NCBI RefSeq assembly: GCF_026914265.1 | Contig: NC_069125.1 | Span: 70,138,046 to 70,202,045, forward strand | Length of the DNA: 64,000 nucleotides | Direction: 5' to 3' | Origin: Mya arenaria | Taxonomy: Eukaryota > Mollusca > Bivalvia > Myida > Myidae | Shown: piece by piece, positions 1 through 13,012 of the stretch | How positions within the stretch are numbered: the stretch's first letter is position 1 | Layout of the letters: each line of letters begins with the position of its first letter | The notes under the pieces: generated by a model | The model's database searches: none | What the model was told of the DNA's origin: nothing | Seen by the model: the letters and a program-made list of their open reading frames with translations, nothing else | Position numbers and translations under genes: made by a program

Positions 1-3000
1 AAAGATACATATGATTTGTGTACAGAAAAATTATCGATACTTTGGCGGGTTTTTTACTGGGTAGTTTGTGTCTATATCATCAGTGTTCCTCTTTAAAGCA
101 CCCCTTTCATCGTATTGCAAGCATACTATAACTATGTATATATCCATGTAGTACCATTGCTTGAAACATGATGAGCCAATACTAAGATCTTGATTAAATA
201 AAGTGGCCAACCACTGTTTCATTTATTTACATAAGTATTTAATTACCGGATTTCTACAAAATCGACATCGGAACAACGGATCCTTCTAAAGTACGCAATA
301 ATATCGTTAAAACAGAGGAAGCGACAATTAGTGTCACATGAAGTGACTTCTTAACCATCAAAGATCTTCTTCTATCTCCGCCGAACAATACCTCTAAAGT
401 TTCCTTGTTCCCTTCTATTATCACAATGATCATGCAGTGCCGGACTTTCGGTATCCGTGATGATACAGGCGCTTGTCAAGCGTCCTCGAGAAATCCGGAA
501 GTCGGCACTTTGTGTCGCTTGCAACGTGGACGGACTTTTGTTCAATACACAAGTATTTGTCTATTTGAGGCCCGTAAAATCTGCTGAAAAGTTAAATATA
601 CCAATTGTGTATACTGATTGGGTCAGCAACGGCATTGTTCTTTATGTCTGTAACTTTTTTCTTTCAATACTCGATACAGAGATTGTGAATTTAGAAATAC
701 ACGTATTAAAGAATTGCAAAACTGCTGTGTACATAGTAATTCTTGTTTTAATTTATAATGTTGACCAGGAAATGCATATTATTCTATCGTTTAGATATGA
801 GTCTTTACTTTAAATACTTTTTCTTCAAGTGTGTCAATTTAGCAGCCACTTAAGCCAAGAAAATATTTATTGAACACCAAAATGACCGTTACAAACATAT
901 AAGAAATATTCTTCATTTTAATAACGTCCGCATAAACACGATTCTGCAACCCCTGGCGAACCTCATAAAATACCACTTGACTGTGAGAAATATTTAAGAA
1001 AGTATAATTAACCAATGAGTGTTTAAGTACTTAAGCTCACATGAGCCGCCTATTAAAAGCAAGTTGCGAGCGACCGTGTAGCAGAGATGGCTTGGCCCCC
1101 ATGTTGACATTCATGTCATTCTTCTGGGAGTCGGGGATGTAACATGTGGTTTGCATATTATGTTTTCTTCGCATTGAGCTTTTTGAGTTCTTGTCTGGTT
1201 TGTTTCTGTGTTGAAATACATGCTCGTTGTTTAAAGTCTGTTAGGATGTTAGCGATTCTGGATTAAGATTTTAGTTATGCTTTACTTAGTAATGTTGACA
1301 CATTGTGCGGATTTGTCTGTTTCATGATTAAATGGCCGACTTTTTGTCTCTCGCTTTGGTTGATTTTTCCTATTCCAACATATCTGTTCGAACAAACAAC
1401 TTGGTGATATTGAGGAAAATAATGATAAAGTAGAATTGCTCGGTTTTGGGTTTGACAATTGTTTAAGGATTTATTTAGGCTATAAGATTTAAATGAAAGA
1501 TAGAAATTGGGGTTTCTAAAGCTTTGTTGAAACATAAACGTCCGTGTTCCGAGGCGGCTTTGTTTCCTTGTTATGTCTCTTTATTTTGAATTGCGGAAGT
1601 GAACTTTTATTCAAGTTACCAGAGATCGTATTCAGTTTTCATCATACGTTCATTTTAGCAGAAGATGTTATACCAGTAACTCATGGAGTAACCAGGCATT
1701 TAGAGAAAAAAAGAGAATTGAACGTGAGAAATGTTAGCAGTCTGAAACCAAGATGATGAAGTGGACAAAGTATGGATTATTGTATCAAAGCCTGAATTAA
1801 ACTGCTATACGGTTAGAAACAAGGGAGTACGAAGAGAAAACATTGTTTATTTCTTTTACAATTGACAGTGTAAATATGATGATAAACACAACACCTTAAT
1901 GGCTTGGGTCTGAAGAAGAATAAAAAAACAACACAAAGATTCTGCGACGAAATTGCACGTGAAGGCACCTGTAACTAGACACGACATACAGCGATGAAGA
2001 CGAAGATGAACTGCGTTTGGAATTATGGAAATGGCAGCTTGGACGACCCCTTGTTTAGCTGGGTTGCGATAAACTGGGGCAGGCTCTTGGATGTGACGGG
2101 CCCTTGTTCAGCTCGGTCGCGATAAACTAGGGCAGATTCTTGGATGTGACGGGTCCTTGTTCAGCTGGGTTGCGATGTAATAGAAATCATCACAACCTGC
2201 TTGAATGAGGACTTGTTCGTCCTAAAACTACATGGATTGTCACTTTTTAGATAATGAAAAGCCTCAGAATGAATTTGATATAATATGAATTTAGTTCAAT
2301 TCATATTTGTGGGTTTTGTTTTAAACAAGTCGTTCATGGGTTCAGAGGGTTTGTCGAACTGCTTCTTTATAGTCCTTGTTTGAAATTTTTCATATTTAAG
2401 TTTCGATTGGTTTCTTTATCAGCCTCCCTTTTGCTTCCTTGCTTGTAAGCGTTCATAAGGACAAACGGAAATTAATGCATTTGAGGCACTTAAAACCAGG
2501 ACTTTCATCCATGAAAGGCAATTAAACTGAAACGCAGATCCTATATACGATAAAGAATTGAATGTCAACACGGAGGCGTCAAGTAACCATTGTGTAGCAA
2601 CTGCCTTACACAACTTCCCTAACACGTCCAACAAAATAACAGTCCAGTCAATCCTTCCCCACCATACACTCACATATCATGTCAGTCTCATCATATATAT
2701 AGAAATTTACCTTTTATAATTGTAATAACTTTTTAGTAATCACTATAAATATAAATTGCTTTTTAATAGACTAAGTTGTTATTATTTCAAAATGATGATT
2801 CAAAAATACTAAATCAGACTATTTAAATAATGCATTAGATTAAATGAATGTTCAAGATGCGGAAACAATAAAATATGAGAAACATTCGAGTGAAGCATTG
2901 TCAGACGTGTAGTTTGTTTGGAGATATTCCAATTTCCCAGATGTGAATATTCCAGCGTGCTCTTATCCTCCATGATCGTTTTTTCTTCTCAAACTAAGTA

Positions 3001-4060
3001 GCATTAGAGAAAGATGATGTTTTGATAGAGAACTTGCAATGGGAGCTAATGAAAAACGCTTGTATTCATTAAACATATCAATGTTTTAGCTTTTTTAATT
3101 ATGTTTTCCCATCTAGTTTCCCTGTCCAAGTGCCAGTTTGGTTTTAGAATGTCAAAGCATATAAATGTATGAGTAAACTTCCCTGAAACCGTGGGTCTTG
3201 TTGTATCATAATATGTATGTACAACATTTCTACTTCCCTGGGTCTTGTGATATTGGGTTCGTATTCATGATGTGTATTTTTTAAGAAATGAACAACATTA
3301 AGTTTTTGTTCTTCCCTGAACCGCTGGGTCTTGTTATATGGGATTTATAGGTACATGTTAAACTATGACAACACCGGCTTCGGTCATCACATTTTACAGC
3401 TTCTTGCACATTTCGTGATTAAAATTGAATAAAAGTATATGGCTTTAACATTTCCCGAATAATTCACTGAAATTATAATCATGATCCTTTTCAATAGAAT
3501 CAAGAAGCCGAGCAGTATTGTAGATATAATTTCCATTTCCAAACTATAAATCACATATCACGCATCATTATCAAACGTAAGTTATCTTTATGTAATCCTA
3601 TTTTCTTAGATTTTATTACAAAAACAAGATAAGCAGGTTTACGGTGCATATATCTAGCTATATCTTCGACACTAGAACCTTTTTGTTTGTACTCCCTGCT
3701 CGTCAAAAGGTGTTAAAGCAGTGCCTTGTGGTTGCTAATGTGTTGAGTGCACACATCATCATCGCTCCTGGTTCTGTGTTCGTTTCATTTAAAAGAATGA
3801 GTCTGTGTGTTGTTATCATCTGATATAAAGTCAAGTACATGTAAATTCATAGATTCATACGATCTTTAGTCAACTGGAGCAATGAGGTAGAACTTGGCTC
3901 AAGCATACATGTGATATAATGCTTAAGTTGCATTTTTCATCGCAATGCAGGATTATTTTATACTTGGCTTTGAGTGATTTCCCGACTGCTGCTATACCTT
4001 GTTACAAAACCTGATCCAAAATATTTACCTGATGTGAAACACAGGTCTCGGGCATCGGGC
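1..4060. other. Upstream intergenic or intronic DNA without a recognised gene
   Basis: This stretch is AT-rich and I recognise no domain in it. An open frame at 457-813 (+) has slightly higher GC and could be a stray exon, but it matches no family I know. I looked for a signal-peptide exon and a PRCGxPD cysteine-switch exon for the downstream metalloproteinase and found neither. A short three-copy repeat at about 2046-2180 is listed separately. Confidence 0.5.
2046..2185. repeat. Three-copy tandem repeat, about 54-bp unit
   Basis: Three consecutive, slightly diverged copies of a unit of about 54 bp. They share the core GGTTGCGATAAACT, followed by a 'gggcagrttcttggatgtga' segment; the third copy is cut short. 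No coding potential is apparent. Confidence 0.7.
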
Positions 4061-4930
4061 CCAGCCATGACGGCCTGCCATGCACAAATCTCGTTCACTG
4101 AGCCCAATTCATATTAGCCTGACGCATACAGGTCTTGGGCACTTGGCCCAGCAATGCCCGCCTGACGTCCACATATCTCGGGCACCGAACCCAGCCATGG
4201 CGGCCTGATGTAAACAGCTGTCTGGCACCGACCCAGCCAATGCGACCTTGCATACTCCAGCTCGGGGCTCCGGGTCCATCCATGGCGGCCTGACTTTTAC
4301 GGCTCTCTGGCACCGAACTAAACCGTGGCGACCTGACATACTCAGGTTTGGGGCTCCACGCCCAGTCATGGCGACCTGGCATACTCAAGTTTGGGGCTCC
4401 GTGCCCAGTCATGGCGACCTGGCATATTCAAGTTTGGGGCTCCAGGCCAAGCCATGGCGGCCTGGCATACTCAAGTTCGGGGCTCCGCGCCCAGTCATGG
4501 CGACCTGGCAAACTCAAGTTTGGGGCTCCGTGCCTAGCCATGGCGACCTGGCATACTCAAGTTTGGGGCTCCGGGCCCAGCTATGGCGGCCTGGCATACT
4601 CAAATTTGGGGCTCCGTGCCTAGCCATGGCGACCTGGCATACTCAAGTTTAGGGTTCCAGCCCCAGCCATGGCGGCCTGGCATTATTCAAGTTTGGGGCC
4701 CCGGGCCCAGCCATGGCGACCTGGCATACTCAAGTTTAGGGCTCCGCGCCCAGCCATGGCGGCCTGGCATTCTCAAGTTTGGGGCTACGGGCCCAGCCAT
4801 GGCGATCTGGCATACTCAAATTTGGAGCTCCGGGCCCTGCCATGGCGACCTGACGTTCACAGATCTCTAGCACCTGGCTATGCCATAGCGGACTGACGTA
4901 CACAGGTCTAGGTACCGGACTCAGCCATGC
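4040..4930. repeat. Minisatellite, 43-bp unit, about 20 copies
   Basis: A GC-rich tandem array with a 43-bp unit built around CATGGCGACCTGGCATACTC and GTTTGGGGCTCC, with more diverged copies at the left edge. Because 43 is not a multiple of three, and stops are rare in the unit, overlapping open frames of 67-134 codons appear on both strands. These are repeat artefacts rather than genes. The array ends about 250 bp before the first visible exon of the first metalloproteinase, so it lies in that gene's intron or 5' flank. Confidence 0.9.
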
Positions 4931-5181
4931 CGGCACATACGACGCTTTCATGATTGATCAACCATGTGGTCACTTCTGCAGTAGCCTAAAGATACATCAA
5001 TTAAAAATGAATCATAATCACACTGAAGTATGTACGATACTAACCAAACACTTGCACACTAAGGTAAATGATAAACCATTTCAGTATACAGGTATCTCGG
5101 ACCGTGACGTGCTGGTTCAGTTTGAAGCAAGTTCACTTATTGTTCAACATTAGTGTTAATACGTCTTTTCTATTCCTTTAG

Positions 5182-8100
5182 GATAGAAAACACGACACCG
5201 GACCTGAGCCCCGGGAGGGTGCGCCGGATCTTAAGTGATGCCTTCAAGGTGTGGTCTGTGGTGACCCCCCTCACCTTCACAGAAGTCATGCACTCAGATG
5301 CAGACATACTCATACAGTTCTCAGAGGGTTACCATGACGACGGATACCCCTTTGACGGGAAAGGTGGGTTTCAGGGAAATATATTTTGATATAAGTTGAT
5401 GCTATACTTGTCCTGTAAGAATATACTTGATGTTATATTATCAGTGATAATTATACCTGTGTGTATAGATTTGATATTATCGCTGATAATAACAGTGAGC
5501 AAAGTACTGATTTCGACGTCACATATTTGTTCCAAGTATCAGTAAAGACAGTGACCATGCTCTGTCTCTCACCAAACGTCGGCTCACCAAGTTCGCTGGT
5601 ACAAGTCACGCTTTTTCGTGGCCGCTTGCAAATTCGACACCAGAAATGTTTTTTTTTTATTTTCTACTTTGAAAGGCACACTCGGCCAAATGCTATATAA
5701 GGTTTAATGTAACCGAACATGTTAGTAAGTGTGTGTATGGATTTCAGGGTCTGTGTTGGCTCACGCGTTCTTCCCCGGAAACAGCAAGGGAGGAGACACT
5801 CACTTCGATGACGCCGAGACGTGGACATTTAACTCAACAGATGGTATGGAAATAACTCAATTTTCACTATCCTGATATTTAACATGGAGACGCATGCTCA
5901 AACATGATCGATTCAAATATATAAAAAAAAATTATCTTAAAACAGTATAATTTTGTTGGTTTTGATTACTGAATCAGCGTGTCACCGATAAGCCATGGAC
6001 TGCAACAAACTGTAACAAAGCAAGGTCTGGTTGTATAATATGTTCAGACTTCATTGTTTTTGTGCTATTTTTTCCAAAATAAATTGGATTTTCCGGTAAA
6101 CAAAAACACAACATTCAAGAAATGCAGTCGAATTTCAGGGGAGTTCAAGGTTAAAATATATCAAAATAGTTCAGATTAACAATTAGGTTTTGAAATAACA
6201 AGCTCACTGGGTCAAAAGATCTTATAAAATTTGATGAGCAGACGAGAGCTTGGAGTAATACTATGGCATGTAATAGTTCCAATGAGCCGTAAACGAAACA
6301 TATGGCCCGCTGCTCAGTGCGAGATCTGTGACGTCTGCTTCCGATTATCTTTCAAACCTGGCAGACGAAATGTTTAAAAGGCCACCTCGATGTATGGTTG
6401 TGATTGCATGATTTGGATTTAGATAAATTTAACATGAAACGCGTGTTTTGATTAACGATTAGAATGTTTTCCTCATCTGGCAAAGTTCGAATCAGATTTA
6501 ACTTCCAACTATTCCTTGTTTTAAGATGACCTTGAATGACTTTCATTGATTACACACACCTGAAATGGAAAGTTTCAGATCAAGTGTAACATTTTCTGAA
6601 TGCACTTCCATACTTTCTTCCTCAACCATGATGACTGATAATTGTGGTGATCTTATCGATGCATTTGAAGACTAACACACATTCTGCGGAGCAAATTATT
6701 TAATTACGGTTGCCATATTTCCTTCTTGTAGGGGTGGATCTGTTTATGGTGGCGGCTCACGAATTCGGTCACGCGCTCGGGCTTGCTCACAGCAGCAATA
6801 CGGAGGCGCTCATGTATCCATGGTATCAGGGCTACACTGACAACTTCCGGCTGCCTTATGACGATGTCCAGGGCATACAGACACTTTACGGTACGTAAAA
6901 TGCGATAGTATAACTAACTTTTCTTTCCTGTTAATATGGAAATCCTTCTATACAAATAAAGAAGCCAAGATGAAAAATGATGTGTACGGGTTTATCTCAT
7001 GTTTCATCATTCCCTCTCCCGCAGGTTCCCCAAGCAATCGTCTGCCAAACACTCCGCGACCCCCGATCGTAGTGCCGGATAATAGGGACAGGGACAGAGG
7101 GGGTGAGGCGCCCATCACCCCCCGCCCGACGCACCCACCTACCAAGGACGACACTCCATGTACCGGAAATATCGACGCCATCACTGTTATACGGAAGGAG
7201 ATCTTTTTCTTCAAAGGATCGGTAGGTAGACGTAAAAATCTTGCTAGTGTTCTCAATAGGACATGTATTTTATTCGGTGTACAAACAATATTTTAATTTT
7301 CGAGCTGCATTCAAGGCAACCTTGACAACCTCTGGCATTCTTCAGTTGGTGTAATGTGTGCCGCAAATATATTCTTACGTTTACTTATCTGTAACAGTAT
7401 GATAGTAAATGTAAGAGTTGTTCATCGATATTTCGCTCTCCTGTAGAAATTCTGGCGCCGAGGTCCCAATGGATTGGCAGCGAAGCCGACAGAGATCAGC
7501 AAGTTCTGGTACAATCTTCCCTCAGACGGTATTGACGCCCTCTATGAACGATCCGACGGGAAAATAACGTTTTTTAAAGGTACATATTATATGTTTGATT
7601 TATTTGCAAAACATCTTACGTACCTTATTTAAAGAAGTTTCAAACTCTTCTGTTTTTGTTACCTGATGCCGTCGACATTGTCGTCGCGCCGTGCAAAAAA
7701 ACAAATGCTGGCTATAACGATTTCAATTAAATAATTAAGGTATTAAAATGTATATATATGTGTGTATGTAAACGGTACAACATGTATGTGTATCTGTGTG
7801 GTTCAGGTGACCGGTTCTGGGTGTTCAGCAGTAACCACATGGTTACCAACTTCCCGGTTGAGGGTCGTCGGATCACGGAACTCGGCGTCGGCAAAAACGT
7901 GAAGAAGATAGATGCCGTCTTTACATGGCCATACAACAAACGCACTTACCTGGTAGGAAATGTGGTCTTATTCCATGCACTTCAGCTAAATTAAACTGGT
8001 CGCAAATTATTTGCGCTATTATTCTCTCGAGCTTAAATCAATGTTAATGGTATACAAAATAAATGTCTTTTACTATCGGCATATTTAAATTACATCTATT

Positions 8101-9124
8101 AAAATAACTAATAATGTACTGATAAATGCAGTGGTATGTAACACATGCCTCGCCCCCTTGTAGGTGACAGGTGACATGTACTGGAAGCTGAATGCCAAGG
8201 AGGATTTCATCGAGTACGACTACCCCCGGGACATGAGCATCTGGAAGAACGTGCCCGTCCCCCTCGACTCCGCCTTCAAATATTGGGACGGTACGGGACT
8301 TAAGACTGCATAATGTAGTGACAGTGTTTATGTTAGCATAGACAAATACATAGTATACCTGGTTCAAAGTAATGTCTAATACTAAGTAGCTGGTGCCCCT
8401 TATTGCATGAAGATAAAAATAAATGTTCACTAGATTGGGAATAAGCTTAACCTGTTTCTTAGTACACATAACACTAACTTAACGCTTTGGCAAACTTGGA
8501 AGGCTTATATTAAGAAAATGCCCTAAAGAACAAATGTATGTTTTCAAGTGCACGCAAAGAGGTTTCAAAACCGAACAATTGCCACAGTTTCCGCTTCGGA
8601 AATGACTGGCATACATGGTACATTGACCTATATTTAACGTTGACTCATTAATGGAGATTTGCGATATCTTTCAATGCTTTTATATAGATAAAATATTTGG
8701 ACTCAATTCATGGGTAATGGTTTAAAGACTCATGTTAAGGTACAAATAACTTGAGTAACTAACACTTACAATATATTGCGCATATGTTCTTCATGCTCGT
8801 GGTGCAGGCAGTAAACTATATGTCAATCTTATTTCAGGGAAAACGTATTTCCTCAAAGGGGATCAATACTGGGAATTTTACGACAATAAGATGCGAACGC
8901 GGAAAAAGGACGGAAGGCCAATTGGTCGTCTGCTTGGCTGCCATAATGGCGAACTGAAAAGCGACATGACTCTTCGTTTGAGTGACGACCCAGACGACAA
9001 TGAGGACGATGACAAAGGTTCATATAATTCCGAACACCAGACACAACCATCGTCGGCGGCGGCGTTAGTTACTTCAATTTTAGTTTTAGTTTATATTCAA
9101 ATTGTGTTAAAACTTTTTCTTTGA
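5182..9124 (+). CDS. Matrix metalloproteinase, GPI-anchored/membrane type (5' exons not found)
   Basis: Zinc endopeptidase of the MMP (metzincin, M10A) family, expected to cleave extracellular-matrix proteins at the cell surface. Eight exons join in frame: 5182-5363, 5748-5843, 6732-6890, 7025-7221, 7447-7579, 7807-7952, 8164-8290 and 8838-9124, giving 441 residues before TGA. Residues 1-145 form the catalytic domain. It has the zinc site [11 protein letters not shown] (6758-6790), a Met-turn in ALMYPW, and the conserved strands TPDLS and AFKVWS. A Pro/Arg/Asp-rich hinge follows, then four hemopexin blades closed by the usual Cys pair (DDTPC and RLLGCH). The C-terminus is acidic and then ends in about 20 hydrophobic residues ([18 protein letters not shown]), as in GPI-anchored MMPs; a transmembrane tail is the alternative. 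The first exon starts with the third base of a codon, so at least one coding exon lies upstream. Signal peptide and pro-domain exons were not recognised in 1-5181. Confidence 0.9.
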
Positions 9125-12100
9125 CGTATGTAAATTATAAACTTTTGCCTTTAAACAAAATTTTGTATCCGTCGCGATGTCTCAGAAATGATCCAATGAA
9201 CCAAGTATTTTGCTCATGATTATGTTTCTTTTAGTCAACAATCAACGCATGAATCTCATATCAACAATTGGATTCAAAGTATACCATTTATAGCTGAAAT
9301 CCTCATTTTTAAATTTGAAACTTTATGAGTATTGAGATTATGATGTGTGTCCTATTGTATGTGTAATATGTTTATATTATCATATAGAATCTGGTTATAA
9401 ACATACCTGAGTCAGGTTATGGTGGTAAAACACATCAAATATTTCGTGGAATGAAGTCTTCATCCAGTTGTCGTTTCTTCCATTTTTTTTAATTAATACG
9501 GGAAGAAGGGACGTATGTATACCCCCATCTCAACAACGAGCGTATGGTTGTCGTTGTCATCTGTTTTTCGAATTATTTATTCTTGGTAGTATTGGTATAT
9601 ACAGCTTTATTGACTGAGTATTCATGTAAGACATTCTTTGGTAATTTGAATGCATTGTTTATCTTAATGAGTGTTATGACTCACTGACATAACAAACGAT
9701 GGTTTGTCATGCGCTCGTTGATTTGGGGCCCCATTTAGGGCTTAGATCTGGATGCCATAAATAGCATTTACAAAAGAGACAATACAACCTCTTTCTTTTC
9801 AAAATGTTCGACAATTTTCGACATAAAGCTTGGAAGTGTACTTAGACAAAGCAACTGTGGTACACCATATATAGTGTGAAAGATTTGTGTTCTTATTTGT
9901 GTAGCAGTATAAGAGTCATTACAATTTTACGCTCAGCGAATCATGCATGTTCTTTTTTTATTGTACATCTGGCTGTAACTTAGTTACCATTTTTCGTACA
10001 TTGTTCTTTACTCCATTGGTATAAAATGTTACTTTAAGTAATACTCATTAGCCATAGTCTTGCGTGGGATTATTTTGATTATATTTCTTCCGTTTTGCCC
10101 CATATAAAAATAATGTGTTTTTTTTTATCATCAAAATACTCAGACTACTGACTCCATGTGTATACATGTACCAGCCTTTTACATTGTGAATTGCCATGTT
10201 CTGTTGTAAATGCTGTCAAGTGTTTCTGATTTATGGAACGAAAGTTGTTTGAGGACTTTTTAACTCACGGTCACAATGATGCATGTACATGTAATTCGCT
10301 TTTTTATTTATCATAAAAACTTATAATGTTGTGTACATATATACCCTCATTGATGTGCCATGTTTTTTTGTGAAATTACTTAAAGATTTACAATGTTTTC
10401 AAAAAAGTCATATGATAACTCCGTCGCACAATCGAAAGTATTGTATATGTCACAACAGACAGCTGTTTGTACAGCTAACTTAATTCATAAGAATGATATT
10501 AAAACATATGATAACAACCAACCAAGTCTACCAAGCATTATTATTACTAGAATATCAGTTTCTTTAACATTGCAGATGAACAAAAATGTTTGTAAGAACT
10601 CAAGGTCATGTGTATATTTTTTTATAAATGTGCAACTTATTTATATTGTTAAATCTGTTTTTGTATATATGGTTTGCTGTATATATTTAGTTATCTTTAC
10701 CGATTATGTGTTAATTTGCTCCTTGCCACACCTTGTTTGCGTTCTTCCACTTCGATCCTGTATATTCGGCAATATTTTGTTTAATTTATTTGTGCTTTGT
10801 ATAACATAATAGTTTGCCTAAAACGATGGTATTATGTGGACACGTTTTTAAACAACTAAGAAAAACTAGAATCCGTTCCTTTATACCCCAAAAGTTTATG
10901 AGCCCATTTGTGTTTCCAATGTGCGTAACATTGGTTAATATGCTTATCAATCCTAAGTTGCTAGTTTACAATAAGAACCACAGTGCAATATTGTTGTGTA
11001 TTAATTGTGATTCATACATATTCCAATCATTCTGCAGGTCATAAATTGATGTAAAACAATCCTTCTTAGTATTTTAATTTTATTATTGATACATGTGTTA
11101 TAAAATGTACAAGAAATAAAAATTCAGAAAGGCCATTTTTTTTAAAAATATAAAAATAAAATAAATGTTATCAGATCATAACAGATGGAATAGCAACTAC
11201 AATGCATAACAGTCAATTGTCATTTATATTCACTCTTTTAAACTGAGCAATGTATTTAACATATATGTTCTTACAGAAATGACATGTAAACTTCATTCAT
11301 TATAAATAAAAAAAAATAAAAAAAAATACATTTTACATTTGTTATATATGATCAGTTTACGCAGATCAAGAATGCCCGCACCATTTTCTGTTGAATAAAA
11401 TGAACTCATTTGGTGTTCGCACTTATTTGACTCACTAGCTTCGGCACTTTAAGTCACGTGTTATTTTGGCGCGAAAGTTAAATCGCCCAGGCGTGATAGC
11501 TTCATTAATTCAGCAAATGAGTGTCGTGCGATGGTAACTTGTCGCGGCTTTGTGAATACTTCATTATAGCAAATGAAATCAACGTTGGTTGTACGAAAAT
11601 GAAAAAGTACCCACAGATGAACTTTTAGGTTACTTTATACGTTAAAAGAAAAAAGTATTTGGGTTATTATAATGACCTCGGTGCGTTTGCATAGTACAGT
11701 TACTGGGTGTGCCATTCATTATGATGTTATTCTTTTTCAATCACGCTATTCTGATATTTTTTTCGCATCAACAAAACACACTCATTTTGGTACTGAATTG
11801 TGCTTGCTTGGTTGTATATAAATAATAAAAGAAATAATTAACGTAGTGCTTAATTTATAATTGAATATTGAGACATATATTTGATAAGTTTACTGACACA
11901 ACGATTCGACAGTTGTTCACACATCCTTTTTAAATTCGGGTTCATGACTAAAATTTGCCTCCAGACAACGGAACCCTTAGCTGTCAACCAGAGTTACATC
12001 GCTCATGTGCAGAGGAAACAACGAACTATGGAAAATAGACGACTGTACCAAGCCACGTTGACTCTCGACGAAAATAAATGATTGTACTCACTTGCAGATC

Positions 12101-12194
12101 TGTTCTACATGATGTGGAACACCAGTACATTGTACGGAACGAACCCTATGTGTTAATATGTTGTGACATGTAATGCTATTATGTCTAACAAACA
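9125..12194. other. AT-rich 3' flank/intergenic region
   Basis: This follows the first metalloproteinase stop codon. It is AT-rich, with several possible polyadenylation hexamers such as AATAAA near 11116 and A-rich runs around 11300-11330. Open frames at 10393-10809 and 10814-11044 have low-complexity, AT-driven composition and no recognisable domain. Part of it is probably a long 3' UTR. Confidence 0.5.
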
Positions 12195-13012
12195 TGTTAA
12201 TTATTATCATGTCTTACAGACATTAAACTATTTCTTACTGACGTGCGATTATGACTGACTGACATGTTATTATGTCTAATCGACATGCGTTTATGTCTAA
12301 CTGATGTTATTATGTCAGACTGACATGTTATTATGTCAGTCTGACATGTTTTTAAGTCAGACTGACATGTTATTATGTCAGATGGACATGATAGTAAGTC
12401 AGACGGACATGCTGTAATGTCAGACTGACATGTTATTATGTCAGATAGACATGTTATTATGTCAGACGGACCTGTTATCATGTCAGACGGACCTGTTATT
12501 ATGTCAGACTGACATGTTATTATGTCAGATGGACATGTTATTATGTCAGATGGACATGTTAGTATGTCAGACGGACATGTTATTATTTCAGACGGACATG
12601 TTATTTTGTCAGACAGAGACGGACATGTTATTTTGTCAGTATTATGTCAGACGGACTTGTTCTTATGTCAGACTGACATGTTATTATGTCAGACTGACAT
12701 GTTATTATGCCTGATGGACATGTTTGTATGTCAGACGGACATGTTATTACGTCAGATGGACATGTTATTATGTCAGACGGACATGTTTGTATGTCAGACG
12801 GACATGTTATTACGTCAGATGGACATGTTAGTATGTCAGACGGACATGCTATTATGTCAGACGGACATGTTAGTATGTCAGACGGACATGTTATTATGTC
12901 AGACGGACATGTTATTATGTCAGACGGACATGTTTGTAAGTCAGGCGGGCATGTCATTATGTCAGACGGACATGTTATTATGTCAGATTGACATGTTAAT
13001 ATGTCTAACTGT
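12195..13012. repeat. Minisatellite, 21-bp unit, about 38 copies
   Basis: A tandem array whose 21-bp unit contains GTCAGACGGACATGTTATT. Units are most uniform at 12700-12990 and more degenerate at the left edge, where GTCTAAC and GTCAGAC variants alternate. The unit length is a multiple of three and carries few stops, so long open frames appear on both strands (up to 216 codons); I treat them as artefacts. The inner sequence GACAT...ATGTC makes a short inverted repeat across each unit junction. Degenerate relatives recur at 13900-13965. Confidence 0.92.

Noticed and set aside
457-813. 118-codon open frame with moderate GC
   Set aside because: No recognisable domain, no splice context linking it to a neighbour, and a composition change half way. 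Not enough to call a gene.
10393-11044. Two AT-rich frames (138 and 76 codons) after the first MMP
   Set aside because: Phe/Ile/Val-rich random-looking translations in AT-rich DNA, probably within a 3' UTR or spacer.
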